NCBI GenBank assembly: GCA_000708835.1
Contig: DF237633.1
Location: 10,848-44,432, forward strand
Direction of reading: 5' to 3'
Length of the DNA: 33,585 nt
Origin: Klebsormidium nitens
Lineage: Eukaryota; Streptophyta; Klebsormidiophyceae; Klebsormidiales; Klebsormidiaceae
How positions within the stretch are numbered: position 1 is the first letter of the stretch; the number at the start of each line of letters is the position of its first letter. The position numbers and the translations under genes were made by a program. Shown in pieces: positions 21,968-33,358 of the stretch. The notes under the pieces were generated by a model. It saw only the letters and a program-made list of their open reading frames with translations, did not search any database and had not been told where the DNA came from.

Positions 21968-24900
21968 ATGGGCAGAAAGAGTGGCGGAAAGCGGCAGGCG
22001 CGGCCGCAGGGGCTGCCGCCGAAGGCGAAGAAGCAGAAACGGGACGCGGGAGGTGCTGTTTGTGAGCCCATAAGCGATAGTGAGGATGGGGCGGTTTTGC
22101 CCACCCCTTATGAGTACGAGGAGCCAATGGCTGATGAGGAGCTGAAGAAGAATAGGCGCTATGATGACGTGGACGTTTACGAATACGAGCTTCCAGACGA
22201 TTTTGAGGTGAGCTGCCGGTGCAGTTTCTGGCAGGGGTTGCTTCCCCTTACTTCAAACTGGGTCTTTGGTTTGTGGGTTGTCCTTTAAAAAGGTAGCGAG
22301 CAGCTGTTGACGCCGCTGTGATCATGCTCGTTGTCACTTCAGACCAGGAGCGAATTGAGCAATTGATTTGTGGCACACAACTCGTTAGCAATGCGTCAAT
22401 ACTACCTGAGCTGGATCCAAGTAGTAGATGCATCGGGCTACCGACGCGCCAGGAACCTCGAATGCACCACCCAATGCTGTCCAAAGTTTCTTCTCCACTA
22501 CTTTCATCAGCACCATTACCATCAAGGTCTCAGTCTCATAGTGTTGGCTGAATTGAGCCAACTCAGTTGTTGCGTCAGGTGAATCTTGGCGGATTGAAGC
22601 GTCAGAGGTCGCGGCATCAAACTCCTGATGCTTGTGCAAAAATGAACCTAGCGTGTTTCCACTCTTCGATTTTATCTCTGATTCATTGGACCTGCAAGCA
22701 GCCTGTATATGATTCCTGTTTCTGCCGTGGCGCCCATTCTTCTTGCACAAGGCAGGCCTAACGCTCCAGGTTGCTTCATGCATATGATTATTTGGCTGTT
22801 TTGGTGCTTACATTTTCCCAGAAGGTTGAGCATTGAAAAATGTCATGTCGCTGGACATGCGCATAAGAACATTCACTAGCAAGTTCATGAGCTCTCCCAC
22901 TCATTTGAAATTCTCTAGGTGGTATGATTGAATTTAAGCATTCAAAGCACCGTCTCCTTTCTTCTTTCAGGACGAAGAGATCGACGAAGACGCCGCTTTT
23001 ACGGAAGAAGACAAGGTCAAGTTCGGCAACCTCTTTGAAAAGGACGGCGAAGAAGGCGCTTCGGAAGGGGACTCCGACCGCGACGATGACGACGGCGATA
23101 TCGATCTGAACAGCGAGGACGAGGGTTCTGACGAGTCGGAGGAACTAGACCCGGATGATTTCTCGGACGAGGAGCTGGCGGGTGGTAGAGACGAAACAGA
23201 AGCTTTGGGGGAAGAAGATGAAAGCGAGGATGTGGGGGGGCAAGATGAGGAGGGGGCCGATGAGGGTGAGGAGTACGAGGAAGCGGGGGGGAGAAGAGCG
23301 GGGCAAAATGAGGGGGGGGAAGAGGAGAGCGACGAGGAAAGTGATGAGGAGGAATTGGACGAGGAACGGCATAGGAAGATGTTGGAAGAGGTGATGGGGG
23401 GGGCGCGCGGGCGGGAAAGCAAGAGGCGGGGTCAGGTGGTGCTTTCAGAGGCGGTTCCGGAGTCGGAGTTCAGCTTGAACCCAGGCGGGGGGACTGCAGG
23501 TATGGTCTGCGGACATGTTGTTTGACACGAGTTTGTTGGTCTGCCGCTAGAGTTGCGTCACAGCATGCCGCGATGTTAACTGACACATTCGTCATGGGTT
23601 GGAACCGATTCTTGGTCAAGCTCCGAGGCATACTCCTCTTGACACCAGAGCCCACTTGGCTCCTACTGTGGTTAGTGTTTGGTCCCTAGTTTTGACCCCT
23701 TCCGAGAAATAGCGAAAGTCATCAGAGGGGTCATTCCGCAGTGATTGAAGCTTCCGCAGAATGACTGGTCAGCCTCTTTAGTTCTATATAACAATTCGTG
23801 AATAAAAGCAACTATTGATTTCGTTGTTACGAAGCCTGGTTGTTTAGCAGCGTTGTCCTAAGCCACCTTGTCAAGTTTCCAAAGTGGGCGTCGTCGTCAC
23901 CCTTGTTAGACGTGAGTCTTTTCAAGGATAGGGTTAGACTTCAGTTTATTTTGCCCCTGGCAACGTGCAGTGGGCAAAGAAAAACGAATACTCCAAACCC
24001 AGCCAGGATGGGTTTGTATGGTTGAGTCGGCAGTGCCTCAAACACGATCCGACAGCACACATCCGGAAGAAAGCATCGATCATCCGTGTGGATGCACGGC
24101 GGGAAATTTGTTTTTAATGATACGGCAGTGAGCGCCACGCCACTCCTTACACAAAAAGCATTGACAGCTGTGCTGACAAAGTCGGCGCTTTCTTCACAGG
24201 TGGCGGCGGCAGGATCAGCGTCGCCGACTTGGTTGGTTCTCTCGACGGCTCCGCCGGAAACCTCGCCAGCCTCCGAAAACGCCTCGAGAAAGTCGAATCA
24301 GGCGCGGGGCCTGTTTCCGCGCCCCTCGCGCGCGCTCTCAAAGAGCGCGTCGAGCGCCAGGCGGGGTATGAGCACACCAAATCAGACGTCGCCAAGTGGC
24401 AGCCCCTCGTGAAAGCAAACCGGGAGGCGCCCACGATCGTGTTCAGTGCGGATAAGAAGGGGACGGTCGCGCAGCTATCGACGGCGGGGATGGCGGCGAA
24501 GTTTGTGCCGACGACGGATTTGGAGAAGGAGATTAGTGAGCTTTTGAAGGAAAGTGGCGCGGAGGACGGGAGGACCGTGGAAGCGGGGGAGGCGCTGGAG
24601 CTGAATAAGCTTACGGTGGAAGAGGTAAGGGACACCTCATTACCGCAAGCTTTTTGCGTTTCAGAGTCTTTGACATTGCTATCGGTCTAAGTGAATTGGG
24701 ATTAAGGAACTGTATAGAAACCTGGATGCCTAGACAAAAGGGATTGTGGGCTTCAACAATACCAGCTACTGAAAATCACCTAGATAGATGAGCAGTGGGC
24801 TTCTGCGAAGGCCGATCCCCCTACTGCCCAAGAGTGGTCTTCGTTTCAAATGACTTCAATCTACTCTTCTAAGCGCTGCGATTTGTCACCTTTCTCCCCA

Positions 24901-27900
24901 GGTTTTGGACCGCAAGAAGTGTCTCGCCAGGATGCGCGGGCTCCTCTTCCAACACAAAGCCAAAGCGAAGTCGTCAAAGAAAGTTCATGACACTGTCCTT
25001 TCCTGTCAAGTTATGGTTCTAAATACGCCCCCTGTTTAGTGGGACATTTCACCCTCCTTCCGCAGGTTTTGGAGCGCAAGGAACGCCTTGCCAAGATGTG
25101 CAGCCCTCTTCCAGCACGAGTTGAAAGCGAAGCCCGTCAAGAAGATCCAAGAAGATCAAGGACCCTTTCTTCTATAACCCTCTGTTGATCACCTCAATTG
25201 ATACGCCTGAATCAGCCCCCCCGATTCTATACCCCACTCCCCACCACCCCGCAGGTTTTGGAGCGCAAGGAGCGTCTTGCCAAGATGCGCAGCCTTTCCT
25301 TCCAGCACGAGTCCAAAGCCCAGCACGTCAAGAAGGCCCAAAATTCGTTCTGCCTGAATCAGGGATGGATGATCTGAATACACCCGTCTGATATTATATT
25401 CCAGCCCCCTTCTCGCAGGTTTTGAGCGCAAGGGACGTCTCGCCACACTGCGCAGCAGGGAGCACGAGTCCAAAGCAAAGCGCGTCAAGAAGATCACGAG
25501 CCCTTCCTTTCTTCTTTGTGTTTGTTATCAAACCACCTCTCCGAATTGACAGTACACTTCACCTTCTTTCCGCAGGTCTTGGAGCGAAAGGAACGGCTCG
25601 CCAAGATGCGCAGCCTGCTGTTTCAGCACGAGTCGAAAGCGAAGCGCGTCAAGAAGATCAAGAGCAAGGCGTTCCATCGGGCGCAGGCCAAGTCGCGAGC
25701 CAAGGAACGCGCGAAGAACGGGGGCGAGGTCGACCGAGAAGCCGCGCGCGAGGAGGCGCTGAAAGAGGAGTTCAAGCGCGCGCAAGAGAGAATGACGCTG
25801 GAGCATAAGAACACGAGCAAGTGGGCGAAACGAGCGCTGAAGAGGGGGCTCGAGGCGCACGTGGAAGACGGGACGAGGGAGGCGATCGCCGAGCAGCTGA
25901 GGATGCACGCGGCGCTGACGAGGAAGGTGAGGAGCAGAATTGGTTGCCTCCATTTTGCCTTAAAGAGGGCGTCAGACTATAGCATACCGTCCCGGCTCGA
26001 GTTTTCTTGGACCAACTCGGAAGCACGGTGACTCCTAGCACAGTTGGCAAGGGTGCTTGACCTTCGCCGTGAATTCAGCGATCGAAACTCGGTCGGAGCA
26101 ACTTTTCTCCTTTTTCCGCACGCCGCGCATGTCGAACTCACACCGGTTTTCAAATTTCACGTCACGCGGGCAGACTTTCCGTGCGATTAAAATTCACCGT
26201 ACGCGGCTGACGTCAGGCGTTACGGGTCACAGGACGCCCTCTTTAAGTCAGGCCTACGTTCATCCGTCCCCCGGGCTGAAAGACTGAACGAAACCCAAAG
26301 CTAACATGCTCCACTCTGGTAACCATCCTAAGTCCCCAAACCAACGTAACTCGTCCCTGGGCAACGACCCAACTCAACGTAGCCGTATTTCAACGGAGTT
26401 ATGATACTACTGCCTGTTTCCGAAGGGATGTGTCATTTGAGTTGGGTTGCAGCAGTTTCGGTCCTCACTGTATTTGCGATTGAGCACTTTTCTGACTCCT
26501 TGTTACCGCGGGAGACCTGGACCTGCATATTCAAGTGCGGGTCGTTTTCCTGGGCTGTTTCTGTGCGCCCTTCTGGAAGGATATTGTGCCCGTTGGTTCT
26601 CGTCCTTCTGCCTGTGACGCTTGCGTGAGCCCGTTCTCTGTGCCACTTTTTTGGAGCTCGCACTTTGACATTTGCTGCACTTGATCTGTGGCACTTGTTT
26701 GGCTAGTGAACCCGATGGGTTTGAACACTTTCGGTTTAGGAAGTCAAAAAGGCGGTTACCGGCGCAGTCGCATCCTGTACACTCTTTCAAAAAGAACACC
26801 TCCAGAGTTTTTGGACGTTGAAGCAGCCTGCGAAAGCTGGTCAGGTTCAAGCCGTTCGATATTCCTCACTCGCCACGGATTTGGCCTTTCTCGAGGACGC
26901 TAGTCATTGCATTCCGTAGTCTCTCCGCTTGTGAACTGCTTGAAAGACCCTTTTCCCTCTTTGGCGACTCCTTCACATCTCCAAAATTTGAATCCCTCTT
27001 TTCTGACATTTTCTGGGTTGCTATACCTGATTTTCGACTTCCGTCCTGTCAGGTCGATCGGATGGACGACAAGAACAGCAGCGACGAGAGCAGCAGCGAA
27101 GACGAGTACGATGACGTCACTGCTGACGTGGCGGACGGGGAGACCGCCGAAGGGCTGCGGCTTGCTCGCGAAACGGCCCGTGACAAGGCGGCGGTGCTCC
27201 GGGTTTTGGATGAAGATCCTGAGGGGGATAAACCTAGAAAGGGGCTCTTCGCGCTGCCATTCATGGTAAGAATGCTTGCGGAATGTCGTGTGTTTGCACG
27301 CAATTCAAGGAAAAGCATCCGGATGCTTTGGATGGGTTTGCGAGTTACACTGCGATGATTTTGCATGAGGACCCTGAGGAGGACAAACCTAGAAAGGGGG
27401 CTCTTTGCGCCGCCGTTCGTGGTAAGAATGCTTGCAATTCTCTCTGATTACCACTCGGTTCGAGGAGAACCGTTTAAGTGGTCTGGTTCGGCCTGCTGTT
27501 TACATGGGCGATGATTTGGTCGAAGATTCTGAGGGTGAGAAGTTTCGGAAGGGGCTGTTTGCGCTGTCGTTCATGGTAAGGTGGCGGAAAGATATTCGCT
27601 TGCACCTTCAGGTTTTGGAAGGGTTTCTCTGAAGGGTTTGGTTCGGCTTGCTGATTACATGGGCGATGCTTTTGGAGGAGGATTGTGACAGAGAGAAGCT
27701 TAGGAAGGGGTTCTTTGCGCCGCCGTTCATGGTCAGGGGTCGGGGGAAAGTTTGTCTCGTACCAGCGTCTGGTTGTGTGGGAGGAGTGAGGGAACTTTGG
27801 TCTGCCAAAAGTTAGCCATGAAACAGCGGTACTGGGTGACTGTCGTACCTTTCAGCTACGCCAACCTCCTGGAACATTTCAAATATATGCATTCCTATCG

Positions 27901-30900
27901 AAGCCGAGGACAATGATCGTCAAAACCTCGCTTTCTGCTGCAAATTTCATCAGCCTTTTCCCTGCGTTCTCAACTGCCATTAAAAGGGATTCCGTATCCT
28001 TGCGTTCAAGTTCGCTGCTCTTTGTCAGGACCTACTGCCTTTGCGTTGCTATCAATCGCCTTGACGAGTTCTCGTCATGGGTTGTCCTAGTTCTTGCAAA
28101 CGAAAGTGTCAGCCAGTAAAACGCTGAGTGTTTGTGGTCGTGTTCGTTCTGTGGCGATGAGATTGGACCGTCGCCATTTCCTTTGCGACTTGCTTGATTT
28201 CATTCCCTGCTCCACAGAAGTTGCGCTGCCAGACGCTCCGCAATCCATAAGATGTCGCATTCTGACGCACTTGTCCTTCGTCTTCCTGGTTTCTCTTCTC
28301 CTGGTCACGAAGTGTCAACTGCTGGCGCAAAGAGCCCTTGCTTTATCTAGATGCGTTCCTCAGCATGCTCATTTCAATGTTGCTTAGTCATCGTTGTTTT
28401 GCATTCTTTGTTCTATCTTGATGTATACATGTGTTCGTTTGCTTCGTTTTTCATTCTACCCGCCTCCAGTGATCGTCAGTTTCCGTCCGTCGTTGTTCCT
28501 CGTCTCTATGTTTTGTAAAGTCGTGGGGAGCATGTCTCCGGTACCTGTGAAGTCCCCAGAATTGATTTTCAAACCGGAAACACGTCTCTCACTTCAAGTG
28601 TTAAGATGTTCTTAACCTGTTTAAAGTTGTCAAAGACATCTCTGTGATTCCTGTGACATTGTCAGAAATGTCAGCATGCGTATTGCTCTCTACAGGCACG
28701 TGCCTTGGACCGCAAGAGTCAGGAGGCACGTGACGAGGCGATGGCGCTGCTAGACGAGCTGGAGCACCGACAGGACCCCGAGGCGACAGCTGGCAACCCC
28801 GAGGACGCGCCACGTGGCACCACCGAGGCGCTGCCACCTGGCACCAGTGGCCGCATGTCATTCGGCGCGGCGGCTGCCGGTGTGAGTAGGCCCCACGCAA
28901 GCGACGATGAGGGCGGCGATTTTGAGGGGGACTCCGACCTCGAGGGGGGGTCGCAGAGCGAGGGGGAAGCAAAGGGGGAAGCAAAGGGGGAGGGAGAGGG
29001 GGGACGTCGGAGAGGGGGGGCAAAACGGGGGCCTGCTGAGGGGAGGGGAAAAGTGGAGATTCTGGAAGGGGAGGGTGAGTTGGCGCAGCTGGGGCTGCCG
29101 GGGGGGTTCCGGACAGCAACGGAGGGGCCTGTGAGCGTGGGAGGAGGGGGGGTGGCGGAAAGCATCGAAAACGGGGGGGGTGACGTCAGCATGGAGGGAG
29201 GGGGAGAGGGCGGGGAGCGCGCTCACTCGTGGTTGTTCCGGAGTGGGGGGGCCGAGAAGAGTAGGGCGGAGGGGGGAGTAGCGGACGAAACGATCTCAGC
29301 GGGGGCCACGGTTAAGAAGCATAAGCGGGGTTTAAACGGCGTGGAGATTGCGGGAGTAAAAGGGGGAATGAACGGTACTCAGAAAGCGGGTTCGGAGAGT
29401 TTGCACGTAGATGGGGAAAACAGTGCGCAGATAGCGGGTTCATCGGAAGTACGGATAGGCCCTGCGGAAGAGAGTGGCGCGAAGAATGCAAACGAAGGGA
29501 GTGATGGTCTTAATGCACGACCAGAGCAGAATGGGGGGGTAGATGCGGTGACGTTTTTGGAGGGGGGAAGCGAAGACGAGGGGGAAGGCGTTCCGGGCGC
29601 AGATCTGCTGCAAACAGACCTGTCACAGGCGGAACTGGTCCGAAGGGCGTTTGCGGGGGATGACGTGGAAGCGGATTTCGAAGCTCGCAAGGCTGAGATG
29701 GTGAGGTGACGTCAGCTTGGTGGATGTCAGCTGAGGCGTGTTGAAGTGACTGTGTGGCGAGAGTTGTCCTGGACTTATTGTTGGGCTGATGGTCACACCA
29801 GGTGTGGTGACGAGTGCCGGAACCTTGTCTAATGAGAACGCATACATGTTTATCAGTGGCCTCGACGAGAGCAAATATGAGCTGATGCAAGGTCGTCTTT
29901 CCGCAGCAGTTCGGCTCTCGTCGAGCAGTCCGTCTGTTACTTATGAACGAAAGAGAGATCTGACACTAGACTCGCTCCTTTCTTCACTCTATGTGGGTTT
30001 CGTACTAAAGTCGGTTATTAAAATTCTTCCGCCATAATACCGTTGCACGAATAAGACTTGGCCATCGATGACCCGGTGATTCTCCTTAGTTGGGTTGTAA
30101 AGATCTTTCGCCGCAAATTGCTTGTCACTATCCTGATCATCATCTGAACAACCCGACGTTTCAAATTTACCGCAAAACAAAGAAGTCCCCGCCATCGGCC
30201 TGGTCAACCCAATAGATGCGAGGCTTGTACTCCTTGGTTCTTAGATTCAAACCTGCACAACCTCGCAATATTTTGCTCTTATAATGTCGTTCAAGAGTTT
30301 GAGCCTGCTGCTCAACCGAAAGAATCTGGACAAACCCGCCGTCTCCGTTTCGCAGCTGGACAAAGAAGTTCCGGCCATTGAGGGCCCGGTGCTTCCCCTC
30401 ACTTGCGGTTCAAAGAATTTGCCACGACTCGCCCGGTCACCTTTTCCGTTGGTCGTCTAACAAACCCGCCGTTTCCGATTCGCAGCTGGACGAAGAAGTC
30501 CCGGCCATTGAGGGCCCGGTGTTTCTCCCGTTGATTGCGATTCAAAACCATTCCCCACGCCTAGTCTCCTTTTCCGTCATTCGTCTAACAAGTCCGCCGT
30601 CTTCATTCCGCAGCTTGACGAAGAAGTTCCGGCGATTGAGGGCCCGGTGACTCTCCCCGGGTGGGGCCAATGGACTGGCGTCCAGAAGAAGAAGGGGCTC
30701 CCCGGTTGGATCGTGAAAGAGCAGAAGGATAACGAGAAGAAGCGGAACCAGGCGATGGCGAAGCGGCAAGACGCCGGCAGGAAGCACGTCATTATCAGCG
30801 AGAAGTGGGACAAGAAGGTGAGGGTGATTGACTATCATTGGAGACACGTGTTGTCCTCAATGCAGAGCACGTCACTGGGGTTTTGTTCGTTCAAAGCGCG

Positions 30901-31751
30901 TCCTTCCGGGAAATTTGTTCCAGAACGTTGGCAGGACTCCTGTCTGCTCAGGTGTCCTGTGAGCGCTTCCAAGAAAGAAGGCCCGTCAGCTGTTGAGTTA
31001 TATATAGACACGGTGCAAGGTGCTCGTAAGCCCTTAAAATTGTGATCGTAGACGCTGAGATCGGATTGTGAGAACGTGAATATGAAGAAGTTTTTTTGAA
31101 AGCATAGCGCAGGCGTTCTGGACCTTGAGCTCCGGTTAAGCTTACCTGTAAAGTGTTTGCGAAAAAACGCTCTTCTTCGTGTTTGCTTCTTCAATGCTCC
31201 CCTGTAAGGGTGCTGCATATGTCTGATTCGACTGGCGGCAACACAAAGCTCATAGGAGTTGATTCCAGTCTGGGAGGAGCGCGGAGCAGGTGGCGTTCTT
31301 GAAAAGGCTGTTGGGTGCACGTCAGAAGCGGTGACGTGGCATTCCCGGCCTTTAAGCTCGTTGTGAACAAGCCACATCTTCTCCCGTCTGTACCACGCGG
31401 TGACAGGTTGCGAGGTACATCAGGCACGAAGTCACTATGCATGACGTCAGGTGATGATGCATTCTTTTAATTCTGGGCTTTGCGTTCCAGGCTGCCAAGT
31501 ACGCCGCCGAGGGCGTCCCCTTCCCTTTCAAGGACCGGGAGGCCTTCGAGCGGAGCCTGCGGAATCCGCTCGGCCGGGAGTACAACACGGATTCCGCCCA
31601 CCGGAACCTGATCCGGCCGCCTGTGATCAAGAGCACGGGGGTGATCATCGACCCGATCAAGTATGTGAAGCCGGAGCAGAAGGGAAGAGCTGAGAAGCCC
31701 AGCGCGGGAAAGAAGGGCAAAGGCAACGGTAAAGATACTTCACGAAATTGA
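21968..31751 (+). CDS. UTP14: UTP14, U3 snoRNP/SSU-processome protein, eight exons, 1,075 aa
   Basis: UTP14 is a nucleolar component of the SSU processome that activates the helicase Dhr1 to release U3 snoRNA during 18S rRNA maturation. Exons: 21968-22207, 22971-23499, 24200-24624, 25576-25926, 27053-27265, 28696-29700, 30614-30817 and 31491-31751. All junctions are in frame with GT-AG sites. Landmarks are a basic, NLS-like N-terminus (KAKKQKR), a long acidic segment with DEESDEEELDEER (exon 2), KWQPLVKANREAPTIVF (exon 3), RVKKIKSKAFHR and EHKNTSKWAKRALKRG (exon 4), RKGLFALPFM (exon 5), RRAFAGDDVEADF (exon 6), LPGWGQWTG and HVIISEKWDKK (exon 7), and KYAAEGVPFPF plus GVIIDPIKYV (exon 8). Exon 6 carries a long Gly/Glu/Ser-rich insert between conserved blocks. 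A GGTAAAG near 31730 could be an alternative donor close to the stop. Confidence 0.95.
24902..25500 (+). repeat. Four tandem partial copies of the 5' edge of UTP14 exon 4
   Basis: Copies begin right after an AG at 24902, 25066, 25255 and 25419; the real exon begins at 25576 (spacings 164, 189, 164, 157). Each carries about 80-95 bases matching the start of the exon (351 bases in all), preceded by a pyrimidine-rich tract. The third copy reads VLERKERLAKMRSL, as the exon does, with silent differences. The first reads VLDRKKCLARMRGLLFQH. The second and fourth shift frame by an indel. All four share GTTTTG and GCGCAAG-like states where the exon has GTCTTG and GCGAAAG (copy 1: ACCGCAAG). Confidence 0.93.
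27340..27735 (+). repeat. Three tandem partial copies of the 3' edge of UTP14 exon 5
   Basis: The real donor begins at 27266, and copied donors begin at 27422 (GTAAGA), 27576 (GTAAGG) and 27732 (GTCAGG). The spacings are 156, 154 and 156, the most regular array in the window. Each unit holds about 55-70 exon-like bases plus intron. The exon ends RKGLFALPFM, the second copy reads RKGLFALSFM and the third RKGFFAPPFM. The first copy has an extra G. The second copy encodes the R with CGG where the exon uses AGA, two changes that leave arginine intact. Confidence 0.92.
28920..29330 (+). other. G-tract-rich part of UTP14 exon 6 with G-quadruplex potential
   Basis: The coding strand holds many runs of four to nine G separated by short spacers, for example GGGGGAAGCAAAGGGGGAAG and the following runs. 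They encode a Gly/Glu/Lys/Ser-rich low-complexity segment (GEAKGEAKGEGEGG). Such runs can fold into DNA or RNA quadruplexes. A shorter cluster lies in exon 2 (about 23230-23410). The conserved UTP14 blocks lie outside both. Confidence 0.6.
30047..30530 (+). repeat. Partial copies of the 5' edge of UTP14 exon 7 (two clear, two decayed)
   Basis: Clear copies start after an intact CGCAG at 30356 and 30486; the real exon starts at 30614 (spacings 130 and 128). They read LDKEVPAIEGPV and LDEEVPAIEGPV, against LDEEVPAIEGPV in the exon. Decayed copies with GGCCATCGATGACCCGGTG and AGAAGTCCCCGCCATCGGCC lie at about 30047-30082 and 30181-30204. The pyrimidine-rich intron part (AACAAACCCGCCGT) is also repeated. 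Confidence 0.88.
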
Positions 31752-32012
31752 TCTTTAGATGCAGTTTGACGTGAGATGCTCCCAGAATTCCTCGTAGGAC
31801 TCGTCCTTTATTGATTAAGACGGACAATTGGTTTTCGAAGGTCTTCAATGTGAAGAAGCTAGCAAACGTGGTAGAAGTGCCAAAGGGCATTGATGTCAAG
31901 GCTGTCAGCGCCTTGCATGCACTTTGCTAGCAGAGCTTCTTAGCAAAAAAAGCGGTGAATCGTGCAAGACAATATGCACGATAAGGTGGTGCATAGCAGT
32001 GCACAATATGCA

Positions 32013-32018
32013 AATAAA
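32013..32018 (+). promoter_or_regulatory. Candidate polyadenylation signal of UTP14
   Basis: AATAAA lies 262 bases downstream of the UTP14 stop codon in an AT-rich stretch. Plant-lineage signals are loose, so this is only the best literal match near the gene end. Confidence 0.35.
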
Positions 32019-33358
32019 TAGATGCGTCTGCTTTTAATTTCAATGACATACTTCAGGTACATCCTCCCGATAATCATTGTGCGGTGCGTGAGTTGAGAAT
32101 TGCGGCCGCATTCCATGTTACTAATTAGGGCTGGCAGTCAACTTGTCAAATGCAGCGCATGTGACATGTTGTGGAGTAGTTGTTTGCTAGCCTGGCACAT
32201 GCGCGCAGAATTGACTTTGAAATGTGAGCCTGATTGCATGGCTAGAGAACATTCAAATGGCATGGATATTGCAAAGGCCGGTATTGAGGGGTCATGAAGG
32301 GGTGAGTTCGGTACCAACACGATATCCACGCATTTTATTAGTTCAAGGTTGCAATTATATCAGTTCCATCAATCAGAAACCTCACCTTTCCAGAGGCCGG
32401 CACGCTTTTTCCCAACCATGTACAAGTCGTTTTGAAGCATCCGGCCGTAATTTGATGCTCGATAAGCTCTAGGCGGATCCGGGTCGAGCGCATAGCGTAT
32501 GGACATCATATGAGCATATAGGCATATAAAATGATGCACGGATATGTTTCTGCCTAGTCTGATAGTCTAGTTGGCTAGGCGTGAGACTCAGACATAAGCT
32601 CGATTGCAAATTTGCTCCTGCAACCTTATGTAAGTTGCTGGTAATATAGACTTCAGAGGGCGGTCTGATACCGGTGCACCTCTGTCCAATTATTAGTTTA
32701 AAAAGAAAGAAAAAAAAAATGCCAGTGCATATGTTTTAATGTGCATATATATGTTCAATGCGGACATCGTTGGTAGTTTGTTCGTTGGGCCAGTGCATTC
32801 TTAGATAGCATGGACGGTTGGTCAAGCATCGACCTCGACTCGATTAGGGCTCGATTATGACAGGCATGACAGACACCTGAAGCCAAAAGCTTGAGTAAGT
32901 TCGATGATAGATGTTCTCCTCGTGTTCTCTAGCTTGTCAATTTTGATATTTCAATTGTTCTGCTGGGCAGTAAGCCTGCGGCCGGTTACATGGTCTAAAA
33001 CCGGCCTATTTTCCTCCTATTTTGACGTGCAAGGCTTAGAAGGTTACCCAAGCGTTAGGGCATGCCAGCATAGCATGATTGTGGTTGGCCAAGCCCGAGA
33101 AAACCAGTGGCAAGCATGTCAAAACTATTGAACGAGTATTGAACTTGCTCAATTGGAGTTACTCATCTCGAATATAACAAGGTCGAGAATGTTAGTTTGT
33201 CAATGTTGCACCCGGACATGAGCACGTAAGCCGTGTTCATGTAAATTCTGCATATAATGACTAGATCAAGCAGCGAGCCAGTGACGGTGACAGCTGCTAC
33301 TTGGCGAGAACGTGCAATTAACACGTACTAGCTGGGAGAATGGTCGTCATGCGAGTCT

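Noticed and set aside
22967-23422. Serine-rich minus-strand open frame over UTP14 exon 2
   Set aside because: It is the antisense of the acidic GAG/GAC codons of UTP14; an artefact of composition.
24902-25500. CRISPR-like reading of the regular repeats in UTP14 intron 3
   Set aside because: The units are 160-190 bp, each is exon-derived with a splice acceptor, and the genome is eukaryotic. They are partial exon copies, not a CRISPR array.
28601-29226. Proline/serine-rich minus-strand open frames over UTP14 exon 6
   Set aside because: They are the complement of the G-rich coding strand of UTP14; the composition is forced by the G tracts.
32561-32617. tRNA-like stretch (GATAGTCTAGTTGGCTAGGC followed by a B-box-like CGATTGCAAATTT)
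   Set aside because: The A-box resemblance is good, but the anticodon stem does not pair cleanly and the B box is poor. No acceptor stem was found.
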